Assembly (NCBI RefSeq): GCF_900172225.1
Contig: NZ_FWFO01000001.1
Coordinates: 62,001-126,000 of the forward strand
Direction: 5' to 3'
From: Falsiruegeria litorea R37
GTDB lineage: Bacteria > Pseudomonadota > Alphaproteobacteria > Rhodobacterales > Rhodobacteraceae
Length of the DNA: 64,000 nt
The translations under genes and the position numbers were made by a program. Position 1 is the stretch's first letter. Every line of letters begins with the position of its first letter. Below are positions 51,095 to 60,175 of this stretch, in pieces. The notes below the pieces were generated by a model. That model saw only the letters and a list, made by a program, of their open reading frames with translations. It was not told the origin of the DNA and ran no database searches.

Positions 51095-52348
51095 TTGACC
51101 ATTCTGATTGCCGGGGGCGGCATCGCGGGGCTGAGCCTTGGGCTGACATTGCACCAGATCGGCGTGCCATTCCGTATTTTTGAAGCCACTCAAGAGATCC
51201 GCCCCATGGGCGTGGGCATCAACTTGCAGCCCAACGCCGTGCGCGAGCTGTTCGAGATGGGGTTGGAGCACGAGTTGGATGCCATCGGTGTGCGCACCAA
51301 GCAATACGGGTTCTATTCGAAACTGGGCAAAACCATCTGGGAAGAGCCGCGCGGCACCTGGGCTGGCTACTCTTGGCCGCAGTACTCGGTCCATCGGGGC
51401 GAATTGCAGATGATGCTCTATCGCGCCCTGGTCGACCGCGCCGGGCCCGATTGCATCGAAACCGGGGCGCGCGCGGTTGGGTTCGAGGGTGCATCGACCC
51501 TGTTGTTGGAGGGGGGGCGATCCGAGACCGGATCCTTGGTCGTGGCTGCAGATGGCATCCATTCTGCCCTGCGCGCGCAGATGTACCCGGACGAAGGCGA
51601 ACCGATCTGGAACGGGCGCGTGCTGTGGCGCGCAACAACCCAAGCGCCCGAGTTCCGCGGCGGGGCCGCAATGGTGATGATCGGTCACGATGACCTGCGC
51701 ATTGTGGCCTATCCGATCTCGGTGCCGGACGCGGGCAGCGGAATGACCACCATCAACTGGATCGCGGAAAAGCGCTTTGCCCTGGATGCAGCCTGGAAGA
51801 AAGAGGATTGGAACCGCCCCGCTGACATCGCGGATTTCCTGCCTGATTTTGCAGGCTGGCAGTTCGATTGGGTTGATGTTCCGGCACTGATCAAGGGCGC
51901 GCAGGCGGTTTATGAATATCCGATGGTTGACCGCGACCCGTTGCCGCGTTGGACGCATGGGGCCGTGAGCCTGATGGGCGACGCGGCGCATCCGACCTAT
52001 CCGATCGGCTCAAATGGTGCGAGCCAGGCCATCGTCGACGCCCGCGTGGTTGGCGCTTGTCTGCTGGAGCATGGGGTGACATCTCGAGCGCTGAAGGCTT
52101 ACGAGGACCAAGTTCGGCCAGTGACAACAGGCGTGGGCTTGGCCAATCGGGCGGGCGGCGGGCCTGACGCGGTGCTGCAACGGGTGGAGGATCTGTGTGG
52201 CGGTGATTTCGACGACATCAATGACGTCATTCCCCGTGCCGATTTGGCATCACACGCCGAGAAGTACAAAACCACCGCCGGCTTTTCGATCGAAGCCCTG
52301 AACGCCAAGTCCAAGATCATTCCCGAAGGTGCACGATTGTCCGAGTAA
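51095..52348 (+). CDS. FAD-dependent oxidoreductase (UbiH/PhzS-like monooxygenase)
   Basis: A 417-residue class A flavin monooxygenase. The Rossmann motif G-G-G-I-A-G-L-S-L-G-L-T-L is at residue 6, D-G near residue 155 in V-A-A-D-G-I-H-S-A-L-R, and G-D-A-A-H-P-T-Y-P near residue 292. Homologues are annotated as flavin-dependent oxidoreductases, close to PhzS-type phenazine hydroxylases; no specific substrate can be assigned. The start is TTG at 51095, supported by aggggagag upstream. A MITE-like element begins 5 bp after its stop codon. Confidence 0.85.
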   Translation: MTILIAGGGIAGLSLGLTLHQIGVPFRIFEATQEIRPMGVGINLQPNAVRELFEMGLEHELDAIGVRTKQYGFYSKLGKTIWEEPRGTWAGYSWPQYSVHRGELQMMLYRALVDRAGPDCIETGARAVGFEGASTLLLEGGRSETGSLVVAADGIHSALRAQMYPDEGEPIWNGRVLWRATTQAPEFRGGAAMVMIGHDDLRIVAYPISVPDAGSGMTTINWIAEKRFALDAAWKKEDWNRPADIADFLPDFAGWQFDWVDVPALIKGAQAVYEYPMVDRDPLPRWTHGAVSLMGDAAHPTYPIGSNGASQAIVDARVVGACLLEHGVTSRALKAYEDQVRPVTTGVGLANRAGGGPDAVLQRVEDLCGGDFDDINDVIPRADLASHAEKYKTTAGFSIEALNAKSKIIPEGARLSE

Positions 52349-52353
52349 GAGGG

Positions 52354-52606
52354 CGGGGGAGCTCCCGCGCCCGCGCGATCCTGACTGCGTCAGCACCACG
52401 AACGGCCTTGGGCGTAGCGCCGCGCTTTGCGCGGCGCGGTCCCGTCGGGTCGCATAGATTTGCCGCAAGACAGCCCTCTCGCGACCAAGGTAGCGACGAT
52501 CGCCTCGCGTTCGGCGCAACGCCAAATGCCGCGCGCAGCGCGGCACGGCCCAACGGGAGGAGGTTTTTCTGACAAGAAAAATTGACGACGGGCGGGAGCA
52601 CCCCCG
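52354..52606 (+). mobile_element. MITE-like element copy 2 (253 bp)
   Basis: Terminal inverted repeats cgggggagctcccgc at 52354-52368 and gcgggagcacccccg at 52592-52606 differ at one position. Shared blocks with copy 1, in order: gactgcgtcag, aacggccttgggc, the aacgggaggaggtttttct block and the aaaaattgacgacgggcggg block. An internal stretch of about 80 bp (roughly 52447-52530) has no counterpart in copy 1 and accounts for the length difference. Both copies are in the same orientation. Confidence 0.75.
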
Positions 52607-52626
52607 AACCTGAAGCAAACCTTGTT

Positions 52627-53058
52627 TTACCTCCCTTCAAGCTCGATGATATTGCCCTCGGGATCGCGCATATAGACGGCAAAATACGGCGTCTCGTCGG
52701 ACCCCAGATTCGTAACCTCGCCCAAGGCGGACCCACCTGCTTGCAGGATGCCTTCATGAGCTGCCTGCAGATCTTCGACCTCAAAAGCAACATGCGCGTA
52801 GCCCGCCGAATTGGCGCTGCCTGCAGGGCGATCTTCGTAAGCCGCAAACTCAAAGAGTTCCAGGAACATATCAACTGCCCCGGGTAAGGACAGCCAGACC
52901 GAGCGGATCTTTGCCCCACGCAACCCGATGCCGCGGTCCACGGCCTTGCCTGACAACTCGCGCGGGGGTCGCAGATCCTGGCAACCAAAGACCCGCCGAT
53001 AGAATTCGGCCAGCCGATCCACGTCTCTGGCCACGATATTGAGGTGGGAAACCCTCAA
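52627..53058 (-). CDS. VOC-family (glyoxalase/bleomycin-resistance-like) protein
   Basis: A 143-residue protein with two beta-alpha-beta-beta-beta units typical of the vicinal oxygen chelate superfamily. The N-terminal [11 protein letters not shown] puts a metal ligand at His, and the C-terminal [13 protein letters not shown] carries the last ligand. The likely start is TTG at 53058, overlapping the glpK stop (TTGA); no ATG is available nearby. The coupling to glycerol kinase suggests, without proof, a link to methylglyoxal or glycerol-derived aldehydes. It converges with MITE copy 2. Confidence 0.78.
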   Translation of the reverse strand: MRVSHLNIVARDVDRLAEFYRRVFGCQDLRPPRELSGKAVDRGIGLRGAKIRSVWLSLPGAVDMFLELFEFAAYEDRPAGSANSAGYAHVAFEVEDLQAAHEGILQAGGSALGEVTNLGSDETPYFAVYMRDPEGNIIELEGR

Positions 53059-54533
53059 AACGCCATTGCTGCTGCCACGGCCGTTTTCCACCGCGCATAA
53101 GCCGCTTCGCGATCGGCCTCTGCCATCTTGGGGTCGAACCGCTGATCCAGAGCCCAGGTGTCGGCAAAGCCTGCCTGATCCGGATAGACCCCCGCCTGCA
53201 TCCCCGCAAGCCACGCTGCGCCAAGCGCTGTTGTTTCCTGCATTACCGGACGGTCCACGGACGCGCCCAACAAGTTCGACAACCCCTGCATCGCCCAATT
53301 AGAAGCACTCATGCCGCCATCCACGCGCAAGGTCACGTCGGCGTCGCCGCCCCAGTCCCCTTGCATCGCCTCCCACAGATCGCGGGTCTGATAGGCGATG
53401 CTCTCCAGTGCGGCCTTAGAGAACTCGGCTGGGCCGGAATTGCGGGTCAGGCCAAAGACCGCACCGCGACAATCGGGTTTCCAATAAGGCGCACCGAGGC
53501 CCGTAAACGCAGGCACCAGCACCACGTTCTGCGCCGGATCGGCCTGCGCGGCCAGCTCACCACTTTGCGGAGCGCTTTCGATAATCCCCAGGCCATCGCG
53601 CAGCCATTGCACGGCGGCCCCTGCGATAAAGATCGACCCTTCGAGCGCATATGTCCTCTGCCCGCCCAGCTGATAGGCAATGGTGGTCAGCAGCCGGTTG
53701 TTCGACACCACCGGGTCCGACCCGGTGTTGAGCAGCGCGAAACAGCCAGTGCCATAGGTGGATTTCATCATGCCCGGCTGAAAACAAGCCTGCCCCATGG
53801 TTGCCGCCTGCTGATCGCCAGCCACGCCCAGTATGGGAATTGATCCGCCAAACAGCTCGGTTGAGCCGAAGTCCGCGGCGCAATCACGCACTTCGGGCAG
53901 CATGGCCACGGGCACATGCAACAGATCACAGATCTCGGGGCTCCACTCACCGGTGTGAATGTTGAACAGCAGGGTCCGCGCCGCGTTGGTGGCATCGGTG
54001 GCATGCACCTTGCCGCCCGTAAGACGCCAGATCAGAAAACTGTCGATGGTTCCGAACAGAACCTCACCCCGTTCCGCTCGTTCCCGCGCGCCGGGAATGG
54101 TGTCAAGCAACCATTTGACCTTAGTGCCCGAGAAATAGGGGTCCAGCAGCAAGCCGGTTTGGGCGACAATATCATCCTCGCACCCCTCGCTACGGAACGC
54201 ATCGCAGATCGCAGCGGTGCGGCGATCCTGCCAGACGATGGCATTGTGCAGGGGCTTGCCGGTTTCACGGTCCCACAAAACGGTGGTTTCGCGCTGGTTG
54301 GTGATGCCGATCCCCGCGATCTGGTCCGAACCAATGCCGTGATTGGCCAAGACTTCTTGGCAGACCGCCAGAGTGGTCGACCAGATCTCTTCGGCATCGT
54401 GCTCAACCCATCCGGCTTGCGGGAAATGCTGTGTGAACTCCTGCTGCGCAGTGCCCACGCGCGCCATGTCACCATCAAACAGGATCGCCCGACTGGATGT
54501 GGTGCCCTGATCGATTGCCAGAATATAGGTCAT
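53055..54533 (-). CDS. glpK: glycerol kinase
   Basis: Phosphorylates glycerol to glycerol-3-phosphate, 492 residues, FGGY-type carbohydrate kinase with an actin-like fold. The N-terminal [11 protein letters not shown] phosphate loop, [12 protein letters not shown] near residue 79 and Q-D-R-R-T-A-A-I are diagnostic. The C-terminal half has F-T-G-L-G-A-P-Y-W and the [15 protein letters not shown] motif. No glpD or glpF is adjacent. The VOC gene is translationally coupled downstream. Confidence 0.96.
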   Translation of the reverse strand: MTYILAIDQGTTSSRAILFDGDMARVGTAQQEFTQHFPQAGWVEHDAEEIWSTTLAVCQEVLANHGIGSDQIAGIGITNQRETTVLWDRETGKPLHNAIVWQDRRTAAICDAFRSEGCEDDIVAQTGLLLDPYFSGTKVKWLLDTIPGARERAERGEVLFGTIDSFLIWRLTGGKVHATDATNAARTLLFNIHTGEWSPEICDLLHVPVAMLPEVRDCAADFGSTELFGGSIPILGVAGDQQAATMGQACFQPGMMKSTYGTGCFALLNTGSDPVVSNNRLLTTIAYQLGGQRTYALEGSIFIAGAAVQWLRDGLGIIESAPQSGELAAQADPAQNVVLVPAFTGLGAPYWKPDCRGAVFGLTRNSGPAEFSKAALESIAYQTRDLWEAMQGDWGGDADVTLRVDGGMSASNWAMQGLSNLLGASVDRPVMQETTALGAAWLAGMQAGVYPDQAGFADTWALDQRFDPKMAEADREAAYARWKTAVAAAMAF

Positions 54534-54602
54534 TGCCGCGCGCTCCCCGCTGAATTTTCAGCGAGGTTAGCCCGAGCACGGGGACACGTTCCAGCCCAGA
54601 TT

Positions 54603-55454
54603 TCAGACCTTTGGCACTTCGATGTTGTCGATCAGGCGCACGCCCTCCATCCAGGCCGCCACCAGCATCCGCGCGGGACGCGTAGGTGTGTCCAGAGCCT
54701 CCAACGAGGTTGCGCAGCGCAGATCGAAGTATTCGATGCCAGTGAACCCGGCCTGCTCCAACCGGTCTCGCGCCTGTTTCGCCAATGGCGCAAAGGACCC
54801 CCCTTGCGCCAGCGCCTGAACCACGTCTTGCATGATCGGGTTCAGTTGTGCGGCCTTGATCAGCCCCTCGTCCGACAGGCGAAGGTTGCGCGAGGACATG
54901 GCGAGACCCGAAGGCTCGCGCACGGTTGGGCAGCCAATGACTTCGGTCGGAATATCCAGATCGCGGGCCATTCGGGTGACCAGCATCAGTTGCTGATAAT
55001 CCTTCTGCCCGAAATAGGCCCGGTCGGCAGAGGTCTGCAGGAACAGTTTTGCCACCACGGTCGCCACGCCGTCGAAGTGACCGGGGCGAAACTCGCCCTC
55101 CATCACATCTGTCAGGCCCGAGACGGAGACGTTTGTTGCAAAGCCGCTGGGATAAACCTCATTCGGTCCCGGCACATAGATCGCGTCGATGCCCAAGGGC
55201 GCCAATTTTTCCGCATCCTCATGCTCAGTCCGGGGATAGTTTTCCAGATCCTCGGGGTTGTTGAACTGCTTGGGGTTCACAAAAATCGTGACAATTACCC
55301 GGTCGCACCCTGTGCGCGCGGCCTGCGCCAGCGACAGATGGCCTGCATGCAATGCCCCCATGGTGGGCACCACACCAATGCATTCTCCCGCCCGTTTCCA
55401 GGTGGCAGTCAGATCACGCAACTCGGCCAGAGAGCGCAGAATTGGGGCAGTCAT
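54603..55454 (-). CDS. panC: pantothenate synthetase
   Basis: ATP-dependent condensation of pantoate and beta-alanine to pantothenate, 283 residues, HIGH-type nucleotidyl-transferase fold. The [13 protein letters not shown] motif is near residues 30-42, V-S-I-F-V-type F-V-N-P-K-Q-F near 61, and the K-M-S-K-like S-M/R-N segment M-S-S-R-N near 188. It overlaps panB by four bases (ATGA), forming a two-gene coenzyme A operon. Confidence 0.96.
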   Translation of the reverse strand: MTAPILRSLAELRDLTATWKRAGECIGVVPTMGALHAGHLSLAQAARTGCDRVIVTIFVNPKQFNNPEDLENYPRTEHEDAEKLAPLGIDAIYVPGPNEVYPSGFATNVSVSGLTDVMEGEFRPGHFDGVATVVAKLFLQTSADRAYFGQKDYQQLMLVTRMARDLDIPTEVIGCPTVREPSGLAMSSRNLRLSDEGLIKAAQLNPIMQDVVQALAQGGSFAPLAKQARDRLEQAGFTGIEYFDLRCATSLEALDTPTRPARMLVAAWMEGVRLIDNIEVPKV

Positions 55455-56290
55455 GTCTTGGACCCTTTTGCGGGAGCCTGATCGGCGAACACATGCTCCA
55501 CAGCGGGGAAGCTGCGCGCGCGCACCTCGGCTGCATATTCGGCGATTGCGGCCTCGGCCTGATCGCCCAGATCGGCATAGCGTTTGACGAACTTCGGTTT
55601 GAAAGCAGTGAAAAAGCCCAGCATGTCGTCAACAACCAGAATCTGACCGTCACACCCTGCAGAGGCACCGATGCCAATGGTTGGAATGGCAATCTCAGCC
55701 GTGATCTGATCCGCCAGTTTTTGTGGCACCTTTTCCAGCACGACCGAAAACGCTCCCGCGTCCGCCACGGCATGGGCATCAGCCAAAACCGCCTCGGCTT
55801 GCGCATCGCGACCTTGGACCTTATAGCCGCCAAGGGTGTTGATCGACTGTGGCGTCAGGCCGATATGCGCCATCACCGGGATACCGCGCTTGACCAGAAA
55901 GCGGATGGTTTCGGCCATTTCGACCCCGCCTTCGAGCTTTACGGCCCCGGCACCCGTTTCCGCCATCAACCGCGCAGCGTTGCGAAACGCCTGTTGTGCC
56001 CCCTCTTCGTAGGACGCGAACGGCATGTCGATCACCATCATCGCGCTGGACAGCCCGCGTGCCACGGCCTGGCCATGCATGATCATCATGTCCATCGTCA
56101 CACCCAGGGTCGAGGTCAGCCCATGCAGCACCATGCCGACGCTGTCGCCCACAAGAACAAAGTCGCAATGCGCGTCCATGAATTTGGCCATCGGCGTGGT
56201 ATAGGCGGTCAAACTGACCAGCGGTTCGCCCCCTTTTCGGGCACGGATATCTTCAGCATTTGGCGCTTGCTTGCGGGCAGTGGCACTCAT
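55451..56290 (-). CDS. panB: 3-methyl-2-oxobutanoate hydroxymethyltransferase
   Basis: First committed step to pantothenate: transfers a hydroxymethyl group from 5,10-methylene-THF to ketoisovalerate. The 279 residues form a TIM barrel with V-G-D-S-V-G-M-V near residue 47, D-M-P-F-A-S-Y near 88, K-L-E-G-G near 117 and the active-site E-K-V-P near 184. The start is ATG at 56290; thirteen extra codons upstream lack similarity. It is divergent from the ABC importer operon. Confidence 0.96.
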   Translation of the reverse strand: MSATARKQAPNAEDIRARKGGEPLVSLTAYTTPMAKFMDAHCDFVLVGDSVGMVLHGLTSTLGVTMDMMIMHGQAVARGLSSAMMVIDMPFASYEEGAQQAFRNAARLMAETGAGAVKLEGGVEMAETIRFLVKRGIPVMAHIGLTPQSINTLGGYKVQGRDAQAEAVLADAHAVADAGAFSVVLEKVPQKLADQITAEIAIPTIGIGASAGCDGQILVVDDMLGFFTAFKPKFVKRYADLGDQAEAAIAEYAAEVRARSFPAVEHVFADQAPAKGSKT

Positions 56291-56464
56291 GGTTCCCTCC
56301 TGCGGGAGTATTATGTTGCGGCGCGGCATAGCATTTCTGCACCGCGCACATAAAGACCGGTTGCGCCAACATTTCCTTGATTGACCCGAGGTTTAAGGAA
56401 ACAGTGTTGATTAGGCAGCCAGATTCCCGGATCGGGCACGCGACATATTGTTGGGGAGAACATA

Positions 56465-57952
56465 ATGGGACATGCATTCAAACACACATTTCGAACGGCT
56501 TTGGCGCTAAGCGTCAGCCTGTTGGCCACACAGGCGTTTGCCAAGTCGGACATCACCGTCGCAATGCAATTGGAGCCGCCTCACCTCGACCCGACCAGCG
56601 CTGCAGCACAGGCCATCGACTCGGTTGTTTACACCAATGTGTTCGAGGGGCTGACCCGATTCATGGGCGATGGCGCCATCGTACCGGGCCTGGCTGAAAG
56701 CTGGGAAATCTCGGATGACGGCACGGTCTATACCTTCAAGTTGCACGACGGTGTGACCTTTCACGATGGCACCACAATGGATGCCGAAGACGTCAAGTTC
56801 AGCCTGGACCGGGCCCGGGCCGAAGACAGCGCCAACGCACAAAAGGCCCTGTTCGCCGGGATCACCGATGTTGCGGTAGTCGATCCGCTGACCGTCAAGG
56901 TCACGCTCAAAGAGCCCAACGGCAATTTCCTGTTCAACATGGCATGGGGCGATGCGGTGATCGTCGCGCCCGAAAGCATTGACGATATCAAGACCAACCC
57001 CATCGGCACTGGCGCCTTCAAATTCGCGGGCTGGGTGCAGGGCGACAAGATCGACCTGGAACGCAACGCCGATTACTGGGGCGATCAGCCGGCGCTGGAA
57101 AAGGCCACGTTCAAGTTCATTTCGGACCCCACCGCCGCCTTTGCCGCAGTGATGGCCGAAGATGTGGATGTCTTCAGCGGTTTCCCCGCCCCCGAAAACC
57201 TGCCACAGTTTGATGCGGATCCGCGGTTCCAGGTTCTTGTCGGATCGACCGAGGGTGAGACCATCTTGTCGACCAACAACAAGCAACCGCCTTTTGATGA
57301 TGTGCGCGTCCGTCAGGCGCTGGCCCATGCCATTGATCGTCAGGCCATCGTCGATGGTGCGATGTTTGGATATGGCACGCCCATTGGCACACATTTCGCC
57401 CCGCACCACCCGGCCTATGTCGATCTGACCGGCAATTCCGCCTATGACCCGGAAAAGGCCAAGGCGCTGCTGGCCGAAGCGGGGTTTGCCGATGGCTTTG
57501 AGACAACCCTGCACCTGCCGCCGCCGTCTTATGCGCGCCGTGGGGGCGAAATCATCGCGGCACAACTGGCCGAGGTCGGCATCAAGGCCGAGATTACCAA
57601 CGTCGAATGGGCGCAGTGGCTGGAAACGGTGTTCCGAGGCAAGAACTTTGGCCTGACCATCGTCAGCCATACCGAGCCGATGGACATCGGCATCTACGCC
57701 CGACCCGAATACTACTTCCAGTACGACAACCCGGCCTTTCAGGATCTGATGACAACGCTGAATTCGACAACCGACCCGGACGAGCGGACCAAGCTTTTGG
57801 GCCAGGCGCAGACCATGATATCGGAAGATTACGTGAACGGTTATCTGTTCCAGTTGGCCGCTTTGAGCGTCGCCAAGGCGGGCGTTCAGGGCTTGTGGGT
57901 CAACGCCCCAACCGCAGCCAACGATCTGACCGCCGTCAGCTGGGCCGAATAA
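56465..57952 (+). CDS. ABC peptide/nickel-type substrate-binding protein (SBP family 5)
   Basis: Periplasmic binding protein, 495 residues, feeding the Dpp/Opp-type importer encoded downstream. A signal peptide covers about 1-26 (ends A-F-A-K). Family 5 features include V-Y-T-N-V-F-E-G-L-T-R-F near residue 60 and L-A-E-S-W-E-I-S-D-D-G-T-V-Y-T-F-K-L-H-D-G-V-T-type repeats. The C-terminal half has V-R-Q-A-L-A-H-A-I-D-R. Ligands of the family are peptides, nickel or small organic molecules; the actual ligand is unknown. The start has ttggggag upstream. Confidence 0.93.
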   Translation: MGHAFKHTFRTALALSVSLLATQAFAKSDITVAMQLEPPHLDPTSAAAQAIDSVVYTNVFEGLTRFMGDGAIVPGLAESWEISDDGTVYTFKLHDGVTFHDGTTMDAEDVKFSLDRARAEDSANAQKALFAGITDVAVVDPLTVKVTLKEPNGNFLFNMAWGDAVIVAPESIDDIKTNPIGTGAFKFAGWVQGDKIDLERNADYWGDQPALEKATFKFISDPTAAFAAVMAEDVDVFSGFPAPENLPQFDADPRFQVLVGSTEGETILSTNNKQPPFDDVRVRQALAHAIDRQAIVDGAMFGYGTPIGTHFAPHHPAYVDLTGNSAYDPEKAKALLAEAGFADGFETTLHLPPPSYARRGGEIIAAQLAEVGIKAEITNVEWAQWLETVFRGKNFGLTIVSHTEPMDIGIYARPEYYFQYDNPAFQDLMTTLNSTTDPDERTKLLGQAQTMISEDYVNGYLFQLAALSVAKAGVQGLWVNAPTAANDLTAVSWAE

Positions 57953-57963
57953 CCAATACACTG

Positions 57964-57985
57964 CCGGGCCCACAATCGGGCCCGG
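57964..57985 (+). promoter_or_regulatory. intercistronic stem-loop after the binding-protein gene
   Basis: ccgggccc and gggcccgg form an 8-bp perfect stem with a six-base loop, 12 bp after the stop codon. There is no T run. It may protect the binding-protein mRNA from 3' decay and lower expression of the genes downstream. Confidence 0.6.
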
Positions 57986-58013
57986 TGAAGGACTTCGATA
58001 CTTTCTGCGTGAT

Positions 58014-59096
58014 ATGAATACCTTACGTTTTTCAAAGCCAATTCTGCTGCTGCTCTGCCTGTTGCTTGCGACGGTCCTGCTGATGCCCGTTCAGGCCTTG
58101 GCGCAGGGTCTGTTCCGATCTGACATGGACAGGGCCCTTGGCACGCCCGAAAACCCGCTTCAGGTTGGGGTTGGCATCCATATTGACCAGATCTCATTTG
58201 TCGACCAAAAATCTGAAAACTTTGGCGCCGTGGCGACAATCCGCGCGCGCTGGCACGACCCGGCGCTTGCCTTTGACCGCGACGAGATCGGCCGCGACGC
58301 GCGTATTGTAAAGCCCGAGGCTTTTGTCGAATACGCCTCCAGCCTGCCGACGATCGTGCCGGCCTTTGTCATCCAGAACCAGCAATCGAACCGCTGGATC
58401 CATCAATCCGTCGTCGCCATCGAGCACACCGGACAGGTGACCTATTTCGAAAAATCCTCGCTGACGTTGCAGGCGCCCTATTTCAACTTTAAGAAATACC
58501 CCTTTGATCAGCAGCAGTTCTTTTTCGAAATCGTCTCGGTCTTTCCAGCAGATGTCGTTCAATACACGGTGCTCGAAGAGTTTTCGGGCCTGGGTGAGCT
58601 GCTGGGCGAAGAAGAATGGATCCTTGAACGCCCCAACATGGTGCTGAGCACCACCACCGGCCTGTCCGGAGCCCCCAGTGCCAAAGTTGCGCTTGCGTTC
58701 GAAGGGCGGCGGCACGTCATGTATTATGCCATCCGTATCTTCATGCCGATGCTGGTTCTGATCGCCTGCAGTTGGGCGCTGTTCTTTCTGGACGAATACC
58801 GCAAACGGATCGAGATTGCGGGGGCTAACCTGCTGGTGTTTGTGGCTTTCAACTGGGTGATCTCGGATGACTTGCCGAAACTGGGATACCTGACTTTCCT
58901 GGATTTCATCCTGCAATGGATGTTTGTCGTCACCGGTGCGATCATCATATTCAGCGTCCTGCTCAGGCGGCTCAAAACCTCGGGTCGCGAAGATTTGGCG
59001 CGTAAGCTCGACAACTATGCGATCAAGTGGATTTATCCGTTGGGGTATGCCGCCATCGTGGGGTTTGCTGTCATGAACTATCTCGTTGTGTCCTGA
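58014..59096 (+). CDS. prokaryotic pentameric ligand-gated ion channel (Cys-loop family homologue)
   Basis: A 360-residue homologue of GLIC-type channels. Signal peptide residues 1-30 (ends A-L-A). A beta-sandwich ligand-binding domain follows (about 45-230), whose Pro-loop K-Y-P-F-D-Q-Q-Q-F (about 161-169) lacks the Cys pair, as in bacterial members. Four transmembrane helices lie near 236-258, 265-283, 291-318 and 336-358. TM1 has the family-type R-I-F-M-P-M-L-V-L-I. TM2 contains polar and small residues suited to a pore. The gene lies within the ABC importer operon, 61 bp after the binding-protein gene and 10 bp before the permease gene. Confidence 0.87.
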   Translation: MNTLRFSKPILLLLCLLLATVLLMPVQALAQGLFRSDMDRALGTPENPLQVGVGIHIDQISFVDQKSENFGAVATIRARWHDPALAFDRDEIGRDARIVKPEAFVEYASSLPTIVPAFVIQNQQSNRWIHQSVVAIEHTGQVTYFEKSSLTLQAPYFNFKKYPFDQQQFFFEIVSVFPADVVQYTVLEEFSGLGELLGEEEWILERPNMVLSTTTGLSGAPSAKVALAFEGRRHVMYYAIRIFMPMLVLIACSWALFFLDEYRKRIEIAGANLLVFVAFNWVISDDLPKLGYLTFLDFILQWMFVVTGAIIIFSVLLRRLKTSGREDLARKLDNYAIKWIYPLGYAAIVGFAVMNYLVVS

Positions 59097-59106
59097 CCCT
59101 GCGCCG

Positions 59107-60054
59107 ATGCTACGCTATGCCCTCAAACGCCTGTTGTCGCTGATCCTCAGCCTTGCGGTCGCCTCGCTGGTGATCTTTGCTGTGATCGAAGTGGCCCCAG
59201 GGGACCCGGCTTCCTTCATGCTTGGGGTGAACGCGCAGCCCGACACGTTGGCAGCCCTTCGGGCCGAGCTGGGTTTGGACGTACCCAAAACCGAGCGATA
59301 CCTGGATTGGGTCGGCGGTATGCTAACCGGGGATTTCGGCACATCTTACACGTATCGAACGCCGGTGTCGCAGATGATCGCGGACCGGATGTGGGTGTCC
59401 TTGCCGCTGGCGCTTTATGCACTGACACTGTCGACACTCATCGCCTTTCCTGCGGGCATCTACGCCGCCTCGCGCCGGGGCAAGCCCGGGGACATCGCAG
59501 TGATGGGAGCCACACAGTTGGGTGTGGCAGTGCCCAACTTCTGGTTTGCAATGATGCTGGTGCTGGTGTTTGCCATTAACCTGCGCTGGTTTAGCGCGGG
59601 TGGTTTTGCGGGCTGGGACAAGGGGGGGTGGGCCGCGCTGCAGTCGCTGACCTTGCCCGCCATTGCGCTGGCGCTGCCACAGGCTGCCATCCTTGCCCGT
59701 GTCATGCGATCGGCGCTGCTGGATGTGCTGGGAGAGGACTTTATGCGCACGGCCCGCGCCAAAGGTCTCAGCCGCCGTCAAGCCCTGTGGCGCCACGGGC
59801 TGCGCAATGCACTGATCCCGGTGTTGACGATCATCGGGTTGCAGTTTTCCTTCCTGCTTGCCGGATCGATCATCATCGAACAGGTGTTCTACTTGCCAGG
59901 CTTGGGGCGGCTGGTATTTCAAGCGATTTCGTCCCGCGATCTGATTGTGGTGGAGTCGGTGGTAATGCTCCTGGTCTTCGCGGTGATCGTTGTGAATTTC
60001 GTCGTTGATCTGGCCTATGCTGCCGTCGACCCACGCCTGAGGAGCCGGACATGA
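59107..60054 (+). CDS. ABC transporter permease (DppB/OppB-like)
   Basis: A 315-residue inner-membrane permease with six hydrophobic segments. The N-terminal M-L-R-Y-A-L-K-R-L-L-S-L-I-L is typical. The family motifs P-G-D-P-A near residue 35 and the EAA loop (A-R-A-K-G-L-S-R-R-Q-A-L-W-R-H-G-L-R-N-A) near residue 216 are present; the loop contacts the ATPase. The start at 59107 is chosen over an ATG seven codons earlier that overlaps the channel gene. Confidence 0.93.
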   Translation: MLRYALKRLLSLILSLAVASLVIFAVIEVAPGDPASFMLGVNAQPDTLAALRAELGLDVPKTERYLDWVGGMLTGDFGTSYTYRTPVSQMIADRMWVSLPLALYALTLSTLIAFPAGIYAASRRGKPGDIAVMGATQLGVAVPNFWFAMMLVLVFAINLRWFSAGGFAGWDKGGWAALQSLTLPAIALALPQAAILARVMRSALLDVLGEDFMRTARAKGLSRRQALWRHGLRNALIPVLTIIGLQFSFLLAGSIIIEQVFYLPGLGRLVFQAISSRDLIVVESVVMLLVFAVIVVNFVVDLAYAAVDPRLRSRT

Positions 60055-60097
60055 TCGGTCGAGTTGTGGTACTCCCTCTCGATTTTGCGGGACCGCG

Positions 60098-60148
60098 CCG
60101 TGGGCGAGGCCGTATGGACGCAGCGCGACCATACGGCCTCGCCCACGG
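60098..60148 (+). repeat. perfect 20-bp inverted repeat between permease genes
   Basis: Left arm 60098-60117 (ccgtgggcgaggccgtatgg) and right arm 60129-60148 are exact reverse complements, separated by an 11-base loop. It fills most of the 121-bp gap between the two permease genes. It is stable enough for an RNA hairpin but has no T run. It may be an RNA-stability element or a REP-like insertion. Confidence 0.85.
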
Positions 60149-60175
60149 TGCCCCCTCCCGGCTCGGACTGTCATC

